Source: Byssothecium circinans
Lineage: Eukaryota > Ascomycota > Dothideomycetes > Pleosporales > Massarinaceae
Assembly (NCBI GenBank): GCA_010015675.1
Contig: ML976982.1
Location: forward strand, 1,346,172 to 1,410,171
Reading direction: 5' to 3'
DNA length: 64,000 nt
This document shows positions 19,700 through 32,396 of the stretch, piece by piece. Position 1 is the first letter of the stretch. Each line of letters begins with the position of its first letter. The notes under the pieces are model-generated. The model was not told the origin of the DNA. It saw nothing but the letters and a program-made list of their open reading frames with translations, and searched no databases. Both the position numbers and the translations under genes were made by a program.

Positions 19700-22600
19700 A
19701 TGGCTAGTCACCAGAGAACGTACCAAGCTTGTGAGGCAGCCAACTAAATAACCTTCGTGTCTGAGACAAAGCGCAGAGACATCCCTTTCAATGGGTTTTA
19801 CTGACTTTGTACTCCTTAGGTATTCCTTGCAGGCGAAGGAAAGTCCGTTGCGACCTCGGTCCCGTTGGTAAGCATACCACAGTGCAATCTCCAGAGCTCC
19901 AGCTCCAGCTGCATGTGACTCACGTGCATTCACTGATCACATGATTAGATTCGCCTCATGATCCGCCATGTGTACGCTGTCGGCGGGAATCGAAGGAATG
20001 TTTCTTCTCTGCTACACGCCGCAAGAGAAAAGGCCAAGAGGCGGAGGAATATGAAGAAATTGACGACTACGAAGTGCGCAACGGGAGAAAGCGTCATCGC
20101 ACTGAAGATCCCATCATCACACCAACTCACCAGATGAATAGCGAAAGCCAGTTTGTCTCGCAGCCGCTCACCCCTGGAGGGTCAATAGGACGCTACGAGC
20201 CCCTGCGCCGACCCACGAGCGCTTCTCAACCGCGCAACGAGGAGGAGGACCGGAAGGCAGCCGACACGGCGACAGCGGTGATGCAGACGGGCGAAATCTA
20301 CAGCGGTCACGATGCGCTGAATCTGCTCTTCCAGGCGGCGCGAGGGGCACAGGAACACCATCGGACGGGAAGCGCCTCGAGTGCCCATCGCCCGTCTATG
20401 AGCACACCCGGGTCCCTTGCGAGCCCGCAAGCGACGGGAACACATACGCGGAACCAGTTGCGGCCTGCTGCCGAGCCGTCAGTAGATCCAGCTATCTCGC
20501 AGCAATATTCTAAACTACCAGACCCGCCGAACGAAGGTGCTTTCAATGAGGCCGTCAAGGCGTGGTCCAAGTTTCGTTTCGTTCGTGCGGGCTGGTTGAC
20601 TGCAAAGGAGGCTGTGAGGTACATAGACTACTTTTACACGTACCTCTCACCCCTGACGCCCATCGTGGTGCCCGACTACCGCGACCATGCATTGCATGCG
20701 AAACTGCTTAGAGAAGAGCCGATGCTGGTGATAACGTTACTGACGATAGCCTCTCGGTTCAGGACACCAGACACGCCCTCACGCGCCGGTGCCATATCGC
20801 GGTCGTATTTGATCCATGACAAGTTTTGGAAGTACCTTCAAGGCATGATCGATCGTACCATCTATGGCCAAGAGCAGTTTGGTGGGGGCTTCTGCGGTGC
20901 TGGACAACAGCCAGGAAGTGATGTGAACCCGCTTTCTCGTAAGGGTCTGCGGACCCTAGGCACTGTTGAGAGTCTGATGCTGCTCACCGAATGGCATCCG
21001 CGAGCGCTGCACTTTCCGCCAGGGGACGACGATGACGAACTTGTTCCCCTAGATGACCCGGTCGACACTTCGCCCAATGCGCCGGTATCGGACATGGAGG
21101 GCGAGAACGGCCAGCGCATAGACAGTTGGTTGGAGCCCTGCTGGCGAAGTGATCGCATGTGCTGGATGTTGCTGGGTAATGCCATGTCGCTCGCCTACGA
21201 GATCGGCGTGTTTGATGAGACGAGCGAGAGCGAGTTCGAAGAGGCGAATCAGCACCTGTCCCACGCGACTGTCAAGGCCTATTTCCGCCGTAAGAATCAT
21301 CTAAAAGACCTGCTTGTCATATATGAGACACAGACTAGTGGTAGACTGGGCTTGACGTCGATGCTTCCGAGGAACGCGCATGACGATGAGATTCAATCGC
21401 AGCCAACGCCGCTGGAGTTGTACCACGCAAGGAAGGCTTTAATCAAAGCGCCCCCTCTTCATCACAGCACCAGGCCAGATGGTCAGCGACTTCCCCTAGA
21501 GTCGGTTGCAACGCAAGAGCGCCATGCAATCCAAGACCTGGTCCTCGACTTCTGGGATCGCATTGCAAAGACCATGCAGAAGGGCAACTTGAAGCTGTTC
21601 CCTAATCGACGCAGGACCCGCGAACTGTTGAAATCGGGCAAGTATGAAGAGCTTCTCCAGGGTTTCCAGACTCCGCTCATGGACTGGAAGCGTGGCTTTG
21701 ATCAAGCCCCACAAGTCCCACCGCTACTTCGTCACGTCCTGACCATTGAGTATGAATACACGCGTGTTTACCTGAATTCCTTGGCCCTGCAAGCTGTTGT
21801 CGAGCGCTGTACACACAACACGCCACTGCAAACGCATGCTCAACCCAACAGCTTCGAAGCGCAGCAGAGCTCTCGGAATAGCGACCCAGGCGGCAACGCA
21901 ATTCCATTCAGTACCGTAGCCAAGTGGTATGGAAACGACCGACACCACATCCGCGAGGTCGTTGACGCGTCTCGCAATGTCCTCAAAGTGGTAGTAGACG
22001 ACCTCTTCCCGCATCATCTACGCCATGCGCCTGTGAGGACCTTCTTCCGCATTGTCTCGGTTGCTATCATCTGCCTGAAGACGTTTGCTCTCGGTGCCAC
22101 AGAAGACGATGTAGCCATCACGCTCGGCCTTCTAGACCGCGCCGTCTATGCCCTCCGCACTTCCATCGTCGATGACGTCCATGTAGGGAACCGCTTCGCC
22201 GACCTCGTCGACACATTGACCCACCGTATACGCGGCCGATTCGTGCGTCTCGCAGCCAATGGAGGCTCCACCGGTTTTTCTCACGCAGGCTCTCGCTCTC
22301 CTTCACGAACGCGGGCGCAGACTCCCGCCATGATGCCGCCACCTACTTTGATGCCACAACAAAACATCCATCAGCAGAATTACTCCAACCAACCCATCTC
22401 CATGCCCGGAAGCCCAGGTGGTATCACAGCGAGTGGACGCGCAACACCCATCCCCATGAATCCTCTCTTCGGCATCTCCTCTGAAGCGTACGATCCCACA
22501 TCAAACTCTGTATCCTTCATGCCGCCGCCAGGCTTCAACGCGAACAACTACAGTTTCAATTCCGGCAACAACAATAACCACAACGGAAATAACTCTAATG

Positions 22601-22809
22601 GGAGTTGGCAGCACTGGGGCAACGTCGGGGGGAACAATGATGGTGGGGACGGAGGATATGGTGAACAGGATTGGCTTGCGCTTCCGCTGGATCCGCTGCT
22701 TGATCAGTACGGTGCGGATATCAATCAGACGGCAATGGGCCCTGATGTTGGGGGTCTGGATATGCTGGATATCTTGCTCAATATGGGCGGGCCGCCGGGG
22801 AGTGCGTAG
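19700..22809 (+). CDS. Zn2Cys6 transcription factor with fungal-specific middle homology domain
   Basis: Three exons: 19700-19730, 19820-19867 and 19949-22809, all joining in phase (introns 89 and 81 bases). Product 979 residues. The zinc cluster is split over the three exons and becomes complete only after splicing: CIPC, six residues, C, twelve residues, CVRC, six residues, C (about 11-43), followed by a basic linker SATRRKRK. Residues about 180-560 hold the fungal-specific transcription factor domain (VEDYF-like YIDYFYTYLSPLTPIV, then LLTEWHPR and SMAYEIG-like blocks). The C-terminal 250 residues are Pro/Gln/Asn/Gly-rich, a likely activation region. Nuclear regulator; target genes unknown. 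The cluster and linker remind me of Aro80-related regulators, but that is only a weak hint. Confidence 0.88.
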
Positions 22810-23563
22810 ATGAAAGGCAGGAGTGGGGTCGCGTTGGAATGGTACTAGAGATGGATGGCGTTGTATGTGATTGAGGATATGGATGAATGGTAACTTGAAG
22901 GAGGAATCAGGTATTGGAAGTGTACGGCTGGTGACTGGTGTATGGTGTCAGGTGGTCTCCCCACATTCTTCCATCGAAACGGCGATTTCGATGCGAACAT
23001 GCTGTCTGGTAGTGCAGCATACGAGACTTCGGTCCTCTTTGATCATCTTTCATGCGGCGATGTGGATATGATGTACTGGTACGTACTGTACTGTACATAT
23101 GGTTGATGTACTCCCTCAAGGAGAGAGAATGAGTTTGCGTTGAACCTCAAGATAATGATACCCTAGTTTTTTCTTCTTATTCTTCCTATTTTACTTCTTC
23201 GAAAAGCTTCTGTATTTTATTGCTCGTGTATGTACTGTGTGCTGTACCATTTGGTTGATTGAATGCAGGGGTACACTTGCGTTCACTTTCCCAGCAGCAA
23301 TGGTGAAGCTCACAAGCAACAGTGACTTGGTGGGATGAATAGAATACCCGCCATAGTATAACTAGGTATATGACATCTTTGTTCTTATGGACATGTACTG
23401 TACAAGTACGTATAAGCACGAAACATTCGATCTTATCTTATCCTTCACTCTATAACTCATCCTATATATCATACACAACCCATCACACCCCATCCGCCTC
23501 TCCCCTACCCAACCTCCAAACCCACTACTCTTACACACACACCTTCCAACCAAAATAACCAAT
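22810..23563. other. intergenic between convergent genes
   Basis: 3' regions of the Zn2Cys6 and MPP alpha genes face each other here. Repeated TGTACTGTAC-like strings near 23077-23110 and 23228-23410 are noted. No gene seen. Confidence 0.55.
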
Positions 23564-25339
23564 CTACCTCCTCCCCAACTTCCACCTCGCGATCCTCGCC
23601 TGGATATCCTCCCAACTAAACTCCCTCCTCTTCAAGCCCTCCTGCTCGCCTTCCTGCAACACCACGGTAGGCGCCCCACTCCCACCGCCTACGTTCCTCA
23701 CCTCACCGCCGAAAACCTGTCTCGCAACCCTCCTCAGATCCTTAACGGTGACGGCTTCAATCTTCGCGCACATTTCCTTGACGCCGACTTTCCGGCCATG
23801 GACCTGGACTTGTCTGCCCAGGTCTTCGAGCTCGACCATGCGCGACTCGAGGTTCATGAGGAGCGAGGAGCGGAGCTGGTTTTTCGCGCGTTGGACTTCT
23901 CCTTCCTTGAGGGCGGCGTAGCCCGTTTCTTGGCCGAGGGAGGAGAGCTCGCGGCACATTACTTCGAGCATTTGGGCCACTTGGGCGGGGGCGCAGGAGG
24001 AGGCGATGCCGAAGAGGCCTGAGTCGGTGTATGAATGGTTGAAGGCTATGCAGCTCTCGACCCAGCCGTGTTGGTTGAGCACGTTGGTGTAGAGGCGCGA
24101 GTACATGCCCTTGCCTGGTCCACCGGCGCTGAAGGAGCCTCCGCCACCAAGGAGGGTTTGGAGGGTTGCGAGGGCGTAGATGTCGGGGGATGCGACGGGG
24201 AGGGCTTCGAAGACGAGGTGGATGTGGGAGAGGCGGGGAAGCGCGGGGTTTAGTGGTGGTGGGATCGGAGGGAGGGTTAGGAAGCCGCCGGTGTAGTGGG
24301 ATGGGACGGAGGTGTCGATTGGGGGGAAGTCGAGGGAGTGGGAGGTATTTATTGAGGCGTTGGATGTAGCGGAGGTGGAGAGGTTCTTGAAGAAGGGGAT
24401 CTTGGAGAGGAGTTTTGAGGACTGTGGGGGGGCGCCGGTTGGGGTTGGGTGGGATGCTGTGAAGGTGGGTTGGCCGTATGTGTTTGAGGAGACTGTTTCG
24501 CCCAGCCTAGCAAGAGATGGTCCTGTCGACTTTTGCATGTCGCCAAAGTATTGCTCTGCTAACCGTACTGCCTCTCCGTGCTCTACGCCTGCGAATGCGA
24601 CAACCATTCTCTCGGGCTTGAAGAACTCTTTCCGGTATGCTTCCACGACGGCGCGGTTGATGTGTGGCAGCCTCTCTTTGGGGCAGAGCAATGGGTTGCC
24701 CAAGGTGTTATCCTTGTAGGCCGCCATGTGCACCAGCTCAGGGAGGATGAGTTCCGGCTTGGACCAAATCTCCCCAATCTCGTAGTCGGCTGTTTCCAAC
24801 TGCTGCTGTACTTCATCTTCGGTGACGAGCGGATCGCGGATGGTTTCTGCGAGCAGACCGACGGTGGTGGGCACGGCGGAGTTGAAGGTGGCGGCCTGGT
24901 ACATGAGCGACTCTCTCGAGGAAGCGCATTGGATGTTGCCGCCTAAGGAGTCGATCTTTTCCAGCACTTCATCGCCTGAGGTGGATGTCGTCGATTTGAA
25001 GGCTAACCGGTCGATGATGTGGCTCACGCCTCGTAGCGCATCGTTTTCGTACCTCGAGCCAGCATCAACGTAGACACCAATGCCGGAGAAATGGCCCGGG
25101 AGGGCTTCTGTCGCGACGCGGATGCCATTGGGGAGGGTTGTGATCTGGTCGAGTTCTACGGGATCCTGGTTGTACGTTAGAAACAGTCTCGGAGGGTGTT
25201 GGCAGTTTCAACGAACCTTCTCTTCAGCAACAACCGTCGCCAGGCCGCGTCTACCGGCGCATGCTGCCGACTTTGTGAGGGCAGCGGAGGACTGCGAAAG
25301 GCGCCGTGATATCGGTCGGAGGGTATTGGGCCTGAGCAT
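23564..25339 (-). CDS. MAS2: mitochondrial processing peptidase alpha subunit
   Basis: Two exons, 25217-25339 and 23564-25165, phase 0, intron 51 bases. Product 574 residues. Exon 1 encodes a mitochondrial presequence rich in Arg/Ser/Ala with no acid for most of its length (MLRPNTLRPISRRLSQSSAA). The M16 fold follows: ITTLPNGIRVATEALPGHFS, then DAGSRYEN. Where the catalytic beta subunit has HxxEH this one reads HIIDR, as expected of the non-catalytic alpha subunit. The glycine-rich loop GGGGSFSAGGPGKGM (about 335-350), which binds presequences, is intact. With the beta subunit it removes targeting peptides in the matrix. An insert of about 60 residues (SSKLLSKIPFF...) is usual in filamentous fungi. 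Confidence 0.92.
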
Positions 25340-26017
25340 ATCCGGACGTTGCGAGATGTGATGCGGCGCTCCTCGAGGAAGTCGCGTTCGTCAAAATTCC
25401 GAGAATGACATCACGTGCGTCTTGGCGCGACCTTACCGAAAAGGGGGTGACAGTCAAGTGATCGGCGTGAGCAAGACGTGCCTTGTGCCTTGTCACCGAA
25501 GCGTTCAACGCATGAAGGCATGACAGATTCTCGATACAGCTACGGAGGTGGAAACAGTCTCAGCGGAGCAGCGCCCCTTCAAACCATTCGCAGACCCTTA
25601 TTCGGGCAGCTATCAGTCCATACGGTTGTATCAACACTCTCCGTAGTTTGAGGACTTGGGCTTGTAGCTGCGACTTTGCATCCAGAGCAGCAGATTGACG
25701 TTCACGTAGACGTTCACGTAGACAAGGCTGTGTAGAGCTCTGCGCGTTTGACAACGCCCTAGATTGACGCATACAGCAGAGAGATAATCGCTGCCTAAGC
25801 AGTAAGTGCATGTTATCGCCGGCTGACTCCCCGTCGTCTTAGCCCCATCAGCCACCTCGACGTGCCTCGAGGCCTCCACAGCTTCACATCGTCCTGTGCC
25901 TGTGCCTGTGCATGTCCGTCGTCATCGGCCAAACGCCGCTGTTTCTGCATTCACAAGCCGGGGGTCCCTGAGCGGGCTTGCAGTCGCTGACTCGACCAGT
26001 ATTGACCAGTCCTCCCT
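25340..26017. promoter_or_regulatory. divergent promoter, MPP alpha / Dma-type ligase
   Basis: 678 bases between diverging starts. A tandem GACGTTCACGTAGACGTTCACGTAGAC occurs at about 25692-25719. No TATA box and no gene recognised. Confidence 0.4.
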
Positions 26018-27827
26018 ATGTTTACGAGCGCCGCACCGTCCCACCCTACAGTTTCCGCCTCCGCAGTATCAACCACCTCGCCTGCGCCTCGCCGTCTCCG
26101 CGGCGGCCTGAACTTCCTGAGGAACTACACCCACAGCCTCCAAGCCAGCGCGGGGAGCGGAGGAGCAGCAGCGGAAGCCTCGCCAGTTTCACCGGTGCAG
26201 CACTCGAAAAGCAGCGGCCGCCCACGCGCAGCAACCGCAACCACAACCACCCCGCCCGCCTCGCCCGCCTCGCCCGCCGAGACCTCAGAGAGCGCCACTG
26301 CCCGCCCCAACAACCGTCTATCGCGCACTCAGACTTCCCCTGACTCGCCCTCGACCATGACGAGGACCAGAGCCGAGACGGCGGCTCCCCAGTTGACAGT
26401 GCGTAACCACTCCGGCCCAACACCCGCCTCCTCCAACATGGCGTCGCCCGACAACGAGAGGAACAACGAGAAGAACGACTCGCTCAGGAACCTCCCCTCC
26501 ATACGCTTCATCCCGCACACCGACCCTCGCGCCCCGCGTCCCTCGCTGCAGTTCTCCACCATCACCCGCACCGTTCCCGACGAATCGGCCGTCATCCGCG
26601 TGGGACGATACTCGGAGCGAGATAATCTCCCAGACGTACCAATAAATGTCCCTTCGTCCGCCGCCGTGGGCTTCAAGTCGAAGGTGGTCAGCCGGAAGCA
26701 CTGCGAGCTGTGGTGCAAGGACGGCAGCTGGTTTATCAAGGACGTCAAGAGCTCGTCGGGCACATTTCTGAATCACATACGCCTGAGCCAGCCCAACGTA
26801 GAGTCTAAGCCATTCCGCCTCAAGGATGGCGACATTATTCAGCTGGGCATCGATTTCCGGGGTGGAGAAGAGATGATATTCAGATGTGTAAAGATCAGGG
26901 TCGAGTGCAATCGCGGCTGGCAACAGGCACTCAACACGTTCAAGTAAGTTTGGTGGACGGCGACAGGACGTGGCACTGACCATCCCAGCAAACAAACCCA
27001 CCAACGGCTGCGGAATCTGGGCAAAGCAAAGAAGGAGGGCGACAACACGTCGATACACTCCTCCGAATGCTCCATCTGCCTCATGTCGATTGCAGTAAGC
27101 ATACCACCTGCCAGAAACTAGAAATCCACTAACAACACAGCCCTGCCAATCGCTGTTCGTAGCACCTTGCTCGCACGTCTGGCACTACAAGTGCATCCGC
27201 CCCATCCTCAATGGCTCGACATGGCCCAACTTCCTGTGCCCTAACTGCCGCGCAGTCGCCGACCTCGAAGCCGACGTAGAAGACATGGGTGAATTCGAGT
27301 CGTGGGACGACAACGATGCACCAAACGACCCCACAACAAGCGACCCTGAATCACAGGACCGCCACGTCACACCCAAAGCGTCCACTACCGCGTTACCAGA
27401 AACGAACCCCGACGGGTTGGGAGCAAGCGGTCAATCCTCTGGTCTGGAAGAAGCCCTTTCCCGCATTCGAATCACCCACGACGCCTTGGAAAACATGGCA
27501 AACCCTAGTGCTGCTCCCGTGACGCCCCACGCCCAACGGATTCCCACTCCTGTCTCCTCATCCGTTACGCAGCCCGTGTCCATCAACGTGGCAAGTGCGA
27601 ATGAAGCCGGGCTTTCACCATTATACCACCTCAACAACAGTACGAATGGGCTCAGTCCTGACCGCGCTCCTGACTGCCCTATGACGCCACGAAATGATGC
27701 TGGGCCGTTTGTGCTGGACGGGAGTGCGGGACGGGCCGCGGGGCAGCGACTTAGGGACAGCGAGTCCCCGAATAGTGCGATTGGGTCCACTGCTTCCGCG
27801 CCGCAATTGCCGCCTGTCAATATCTAG
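26018..27827 (+). CDS. dma1: FHA-RING E3 ubiquitin ligase, Dma1/Dma2/CHFR type
   Basis: Three exons: 26018-26943, 26989-27094, 27141-27827, in phase throughout (introns 45 and 46 bases). Product 572 residues. A long Ser/Ala/Pro-rich N-terminus (1-150) is followed by an FHA domain (about 165-300) with its phosphothreonine-binding set: VGRYSERD, SRKHCELW and SSGTFLNHIRLS. The RING-H2 domain (about 345-395) reads CSIC, PCSHVWHYKC and CPNC and is interrupted by the second intron. The tail is low complexity. Dma-family ligases act in the spindle-position checkpoint and septin control in yeasts; the same pathway is inferred. The start at 26018 is the first ATG in frame. Confidence 0.88.
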
Positions 27828-30341
27828 TTTGAGCCTGCGTTGGTGATTGCATGCAGTGCGGGTTGAAGCATATCTTTTGGGACATATTTTTTCAGACTCT
27901 ATGAACTGTGGAAGGGGTTATTCTAAATCTTTGACGCATGACATATACCTGTACGGTGCTACATATGTTGACACACGACGAAGCGGGCTTTCTGTTATTG
28001 TTCATTTTCTTGTTTTTTGCATTCATTGGGCGTTAGATGTTTGGCTGGCTCGGCTCCTCTTAATGTGATAACGGTACTGGCACTCTTTTTTTGGGACTTG
28101 ATCCTTTTTTTGTGCTTTGCATCATGGGTTGTTGAACTGGGGTGGTGATGGGATGGGATGGGAGTGGGTTTGGAGGGGTAATATATTCGTATCTTTTGGT
28201 ACGGACGAGTAGCTCTCATCCTTTTTACGTGGCTGTGTGCTGGGGATGCAGAGAGAGGGGGGGGGAGGGAGAGCAGAAGATGGGAGTGGGGGTGGGGGTG
28301 GAAGGGTGGTTGCTACGCGGTTTGCCCAGCTCTCTCGCGCTGTGGATGGCGGATCGATGGTGCGAAGGGGACGGGACTGCGGAGATGGGGATGGGGTAGA
28401 AACGGACGCGGGATGATGCGTGTGTGTGGGTGTGGTGATGGCGATGATGATAGGGGTGGATAAGGGGAGGGGAGGGGGATTGCATGTTATATAGACATTC
28501 TTAGGACAAGAGATTATTTTTTTATATTATTGACGTGTGTGTGTATAGTGTGACCAGGGTTCTAACACAGATAGATGGAAATGAAAGGGTAGGAGGGGGG
28601 GTGCTACTTTGTTGGTATGATTTTGAGATTTGGGATTTGGGAGTGGAGGCTGGGTTTATCTCAATGGCGTTGCGGTATTGTACGTGTGCGGATTTCTTGT
28701 TACCTGTCTGACTGACTGTTTGTCTGTGTAGTGGTAGATGTATGCAGAGTCTGGTTCAGGACACTTCACTCCAGCGCTCACGGAGAGCTTATGATATAGG
28801 CTCGTACGCCTTCCTGATCGTGAAAGGTCCTGTAGCTACTATTCCACAGTTCCACCGTGGTCCTTACATCTAGTAATAATTATGCTCTAAGTCCTGTATT
28901 CCGTACGAACAACAGCACTCAAAGCACTCCTATACTCTCATCCTTCCCTACTCAAATCCCGACGAACATTTAAACCATCTCCCCCAAACCCCCTTTTCTC
29001 ATCCACCTATCTAAAAAATTATATAGTAGGCTGGTACCATGGTAGCGATGCCCTAAGCTTTTAGTTTAGGGTAATTTCCTTTAAACTGCAACGACGCTGA
29101 TGAATACGATTAAGTCTGATGTTAAAGGCTCGGACAATAGTATTAGCAGGAATGTAGATGAGAAAGGAGGCGCGGCCCGTAGAATGGTTTGATGTTGAAG
29201 AACGGCAGGTTACGGAGTGATGGGTTGATGCACGGTACTAAATCCGCTCTAACTGGTCTTCTCCGCAGCTCCCGAGGATGAGTAGAGGCTTGAGTTAACG
29301 AGGGTCAGCTGCACTAACAAGCACACAATGTATTAAGAAGCTGCTGGAGTATTTAACTCGAACCCTTCTAAAATATTACTAGAGAATCTTCTTTTTTCTC
29401 CACTCTTGCACCTTTGCAGCCTGTAGCTGGGATACTTGTCAAGGCGGGCTGCGATCTTGATCTACTTCAGTAAGAGTCTAGGGGCCTGTATGATATACCT
29501 TTGCAAAAGTTGGATAGGGCACAGGCAAGAGTGAGAAGCACATAAGTTATCGGCCCGTAAATGAGTGCATTGCAGTCATTGAACATTCTAAACAGTGACT
29601 GGGTGAAGACTGACGGGTTCGTTGAGGACGATGAGGTGAACGGCGATACTACGCGATTGTGGAAGATGTACTGGATCGGTCTTGTCTGGAAGGAGTTATG
29701 CAACAAGATCTTATTATTTGTCAGGAGGCTATGCTTACGTGCCCAATGAGAATGATACAGCGAATAAAACTCCTTAATCTCAATAAAGATAGTAGCACGC
29801 TTATGAAAGATATTGTTGCACGATAATTAAGTGGGGTTGAGCAGCAAGGAAAGGAACCACTCCTCTGGGGCGACTTGTGGTGCACGAAGTTGGGATATAC
29901 TCGAGGGTATAGAGGCGATAGAACGAAGGAATATAACGGACCGTCAAGACGCATAGAACCCCATAGATTGACTAGCTAGCGACCTCAACAGCATCATCTC
30001 GACTTTTGGTTTTCAGATCGAACCTACGAACACCGATACATAACGCCAGCTAACCCTCTTTGAAACCCAAATGAACGGGCATGAGGAAGGACTCAGTAGT
30101 CAAACAGAGACTCAGCACCGAAGTTCGTACCGACCAAGCTGACTGTCTCGTACCCACACATGCGGCTCACGAATCCATACTCCAGATCGTTGCGACACTC
30201 TGGCAGCGCATCTCTCTCACCGTCCTCCTCCTCCTCCTCTTCTTCATAATAGTAGGCAAAGGGACCGCGATTCGCCGCATACCTATCCCATTGCATTGCC
30301 GTCCGGAAGACGCTAGAACCCAAAGCAATCATCATGGTGTC
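27828..30341. other. 2.5 kb gene-poor stretch with G-rich and AT-rich parts
   Basis: Plus-strand G-rich runs at 28140-28470 (repeated GGGATGGGATGGG and GGGGTGGGGGTGG-like words) are followed by A/T-richer sequence with many stops from about 28980 to 29960. A plus-strand frame at 29561-29749 and its opposite frame are short and unrelated to known families. The AT-rich part resembles old RIP-affected sequence, but I find no recognisable transposon protein. Confidence 0.45.
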
Positions 30342-31883
30342 TTAGCCACAATCAAGGACAGCGCGAGCATTCTTACCCAGCTCTGCTCGAGCCAGGAAAT
30401 TCGTTGCGTTCGGCACCACTTCCTCTTCAGAGAGCTTCATGAATGTTAGAAGTAGATCTCGATAGCCGAGACAGAGCGAGATGTCTCCCATCATTTGGCG
30501 CTTGATGCTGTTGGGTACGTGTTGCGAGCCGACACCACCGGGTATCGGGGGATTCAGGAAGAATTCAGGACCCACGCCAAGAAAATCTTCGAGATAATCA
30601 GAGCAGGATGCGCTTTCTCGACGAAGGGACAGATGCATGCGAGGGCTAAGGAATCCACCAACGCAGCGACCACAGGTGCATCCGTACTTGAGACGCAGTT
30701 GCTCGATCTCAGAAGCGTCCGGAATGCCCTTGAGTAACGCAAGGCATTTCACCAGTGACGGACTGTATCCCCTGAAGTCATCAGCTTTATGAATGGTCAT
30801 CATACCCATGGTTGCTTGGGTGCGCCGAAGCTTGTCGTTGTTGAACAAAACGTGTTCAAATGCGGTCTCGCCGTCTTGGTTTCGTAGACTTATGAGACTG
30901 GTATTCTGAGAAAGGAGCCAGGCTGTTGACTGTATGTGTCCGCAGAGAGCGGTTATATGCAGTAACGGGTTCCCTTTCTCACTTTTCTTTTGCTAGAGGG
31001 GGTCATCCGAAGGAATGCTGCTAAAGACATTCTTGAGATAGTCCAGGAAGTCGAGATCCTTCATTTCAAAGCAGTTGTTGAGCAAACTATCCTGAGAAAG
31101 AAGGTCGGTGATATTGGCTGCTTCCGGTGGATCGTAGTCGTCAGCAGCGCGCAAGCTGTGGCTTGGATGATCGGAAGATCCAGCGAGCGCAAAGAATGAC
31201 GATGAGCCAATCCTTCTGAAGCCGACAGAACGCCAGAATTGCACGGCTATATCCATATGCCAATCTTGAAGTTCCATCTTTTCCTTGGTGGACATGCCTC
31301 CGCTCTCCATATTTACTTCGCTGTTGATCCATCCCGGGGCAGTGATGGCAAAGAAGCAAGGGTTGGTCTTCCGAGCTTCAGCCAGCATCTGCAGCACTAG
31401 CTGGCGAGCGAGGCCTTGACGGCGTTCTTCTTTCACGATCCTAAGATCATCGAAGAACAGGATAACACCCTTGTCGAGCTCCCTGCCCCAAACGCCGGAC
31501 CCTTTCTTCACATCATGCTCCCGATAGTCCTTCTTAAGATGCCCATAGCGATCGAAAAGATGGAATGCAAGCTGGGATAGCTCATGCGATGGTTCTTCCA
31601 TTGAGGTATAGAAATCACCGGGGATCTCTTCGCGCTTGAACAGTTGAGCTTTGCAGAACCCCGCATGAATACCTCCAGGGAGGACGACTGTGCCATCCAT
31701 CGGTAGTAGCCACGGGAACTCGTCGTCCTCTTCGTCGAAATAGTCATCTTCTTCATCATCGCTCTCATCTACACAGAGACATCAGTCCAGAGCGTAGAGA
31801 GGAAGCCACAAAAGCTGGACTTACTGCCACGAGACCCCAAGGTGACCAGGAAGGTAGCATTCTTCGCAGTCTGCGAAGCCATG
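30342..31883 (-). CDS. GNAT acetyltransferase-ankyrin protein with in-frame TAG
   Basis: Minus-strand frame from about 31768 to 30342, with a probable small first exon 31825-31883 (GTAAGT donor; acceptor near 31760 uncertain). An acidic N-terminus (DDEEDDYFDEEDDEF) precedes a GNAT fold: motif A reads EERRQGLARQLVLQML and motif B FWRSVGFRRIG. The frame then meets TAG at 30993-30995 and continues at once with ankyrin-like sequence (GNPLLHITALCGHIQ, NQDGETAFEHVL) and a cysteine-bearing C-terminus (CTCGRC) to 30342. The two halves may be one protein if a 42-base in-frame intron (30987-31028, GT-AG) is removed, or by readthrough; otherwise the gene is broken. Substrate unknown. Confidence 0.62.
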
Positions 31884-32396
31884 CTGTTGATTGCGATGTG
31901 TGGGAGGCTTGACAAGAATTGGAGGGTAGGCTGGAGAATCAGAATAAGGGAGAGAACGAAAGGTGAGGGGTATATGGCCCGATTGGTCGAATCGTGGTTG
32001 CCGTGGAAAGAGCAACCGCTTAGTCAGGCGCGACGGAACGCGGCCGCGTCGCCTGGTCACATGTGGGAGCCCTTCGCCATTATAGGGTAAGCGTATCCAA
32101 ATAACAGTAGTCACCCTCCAAAGCCTCTCAACAGGGCAACAACGACTTGTTAACTGCCTTCCAAGCCCCATTTAACAGCCTTAAAAGGAGCCCGACAGAG
32201 TTTCTAATCTGGAAAGCAAACTAAACAGTCTGTCTTACAGGCTGTCAAGTAGGTGTTTTAAGGTATGCGGTTACCCATAATGGCGTCCAATAGGGCTCAC
32301 TTTCATGATAGACAGAAGGTTTTCAATATTTGTTCTTACATATGTATCAAAAACTTTCTCAACACATGACTGGGGATGAAAAGACCACGCCATTTC
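31884..32396. other. intergenic, no gene seen
   Basis: Separates two minus-strand genes. One 116-codon minus frame crosses it and the first exon of the GNAT gene, without recognisable content. Confidence 0.5.

Noticed and set aside
23757..24946. several long ORFs opposite MPP alpha
   Set aside because: Antisense shadows; the minus strand encodes a well-recognised peptidase subunit.
26318..27058. 246-codon minus ORF over the Dma-type gene
   Set aside because: Antisense to recognisable FHA and RING sequence.
28220..28470. G-rich runs as telomere-like or quadruplex element
   Set aside because: No regular TTAGGG-type unit; simple purine-rich low complexity explains it.
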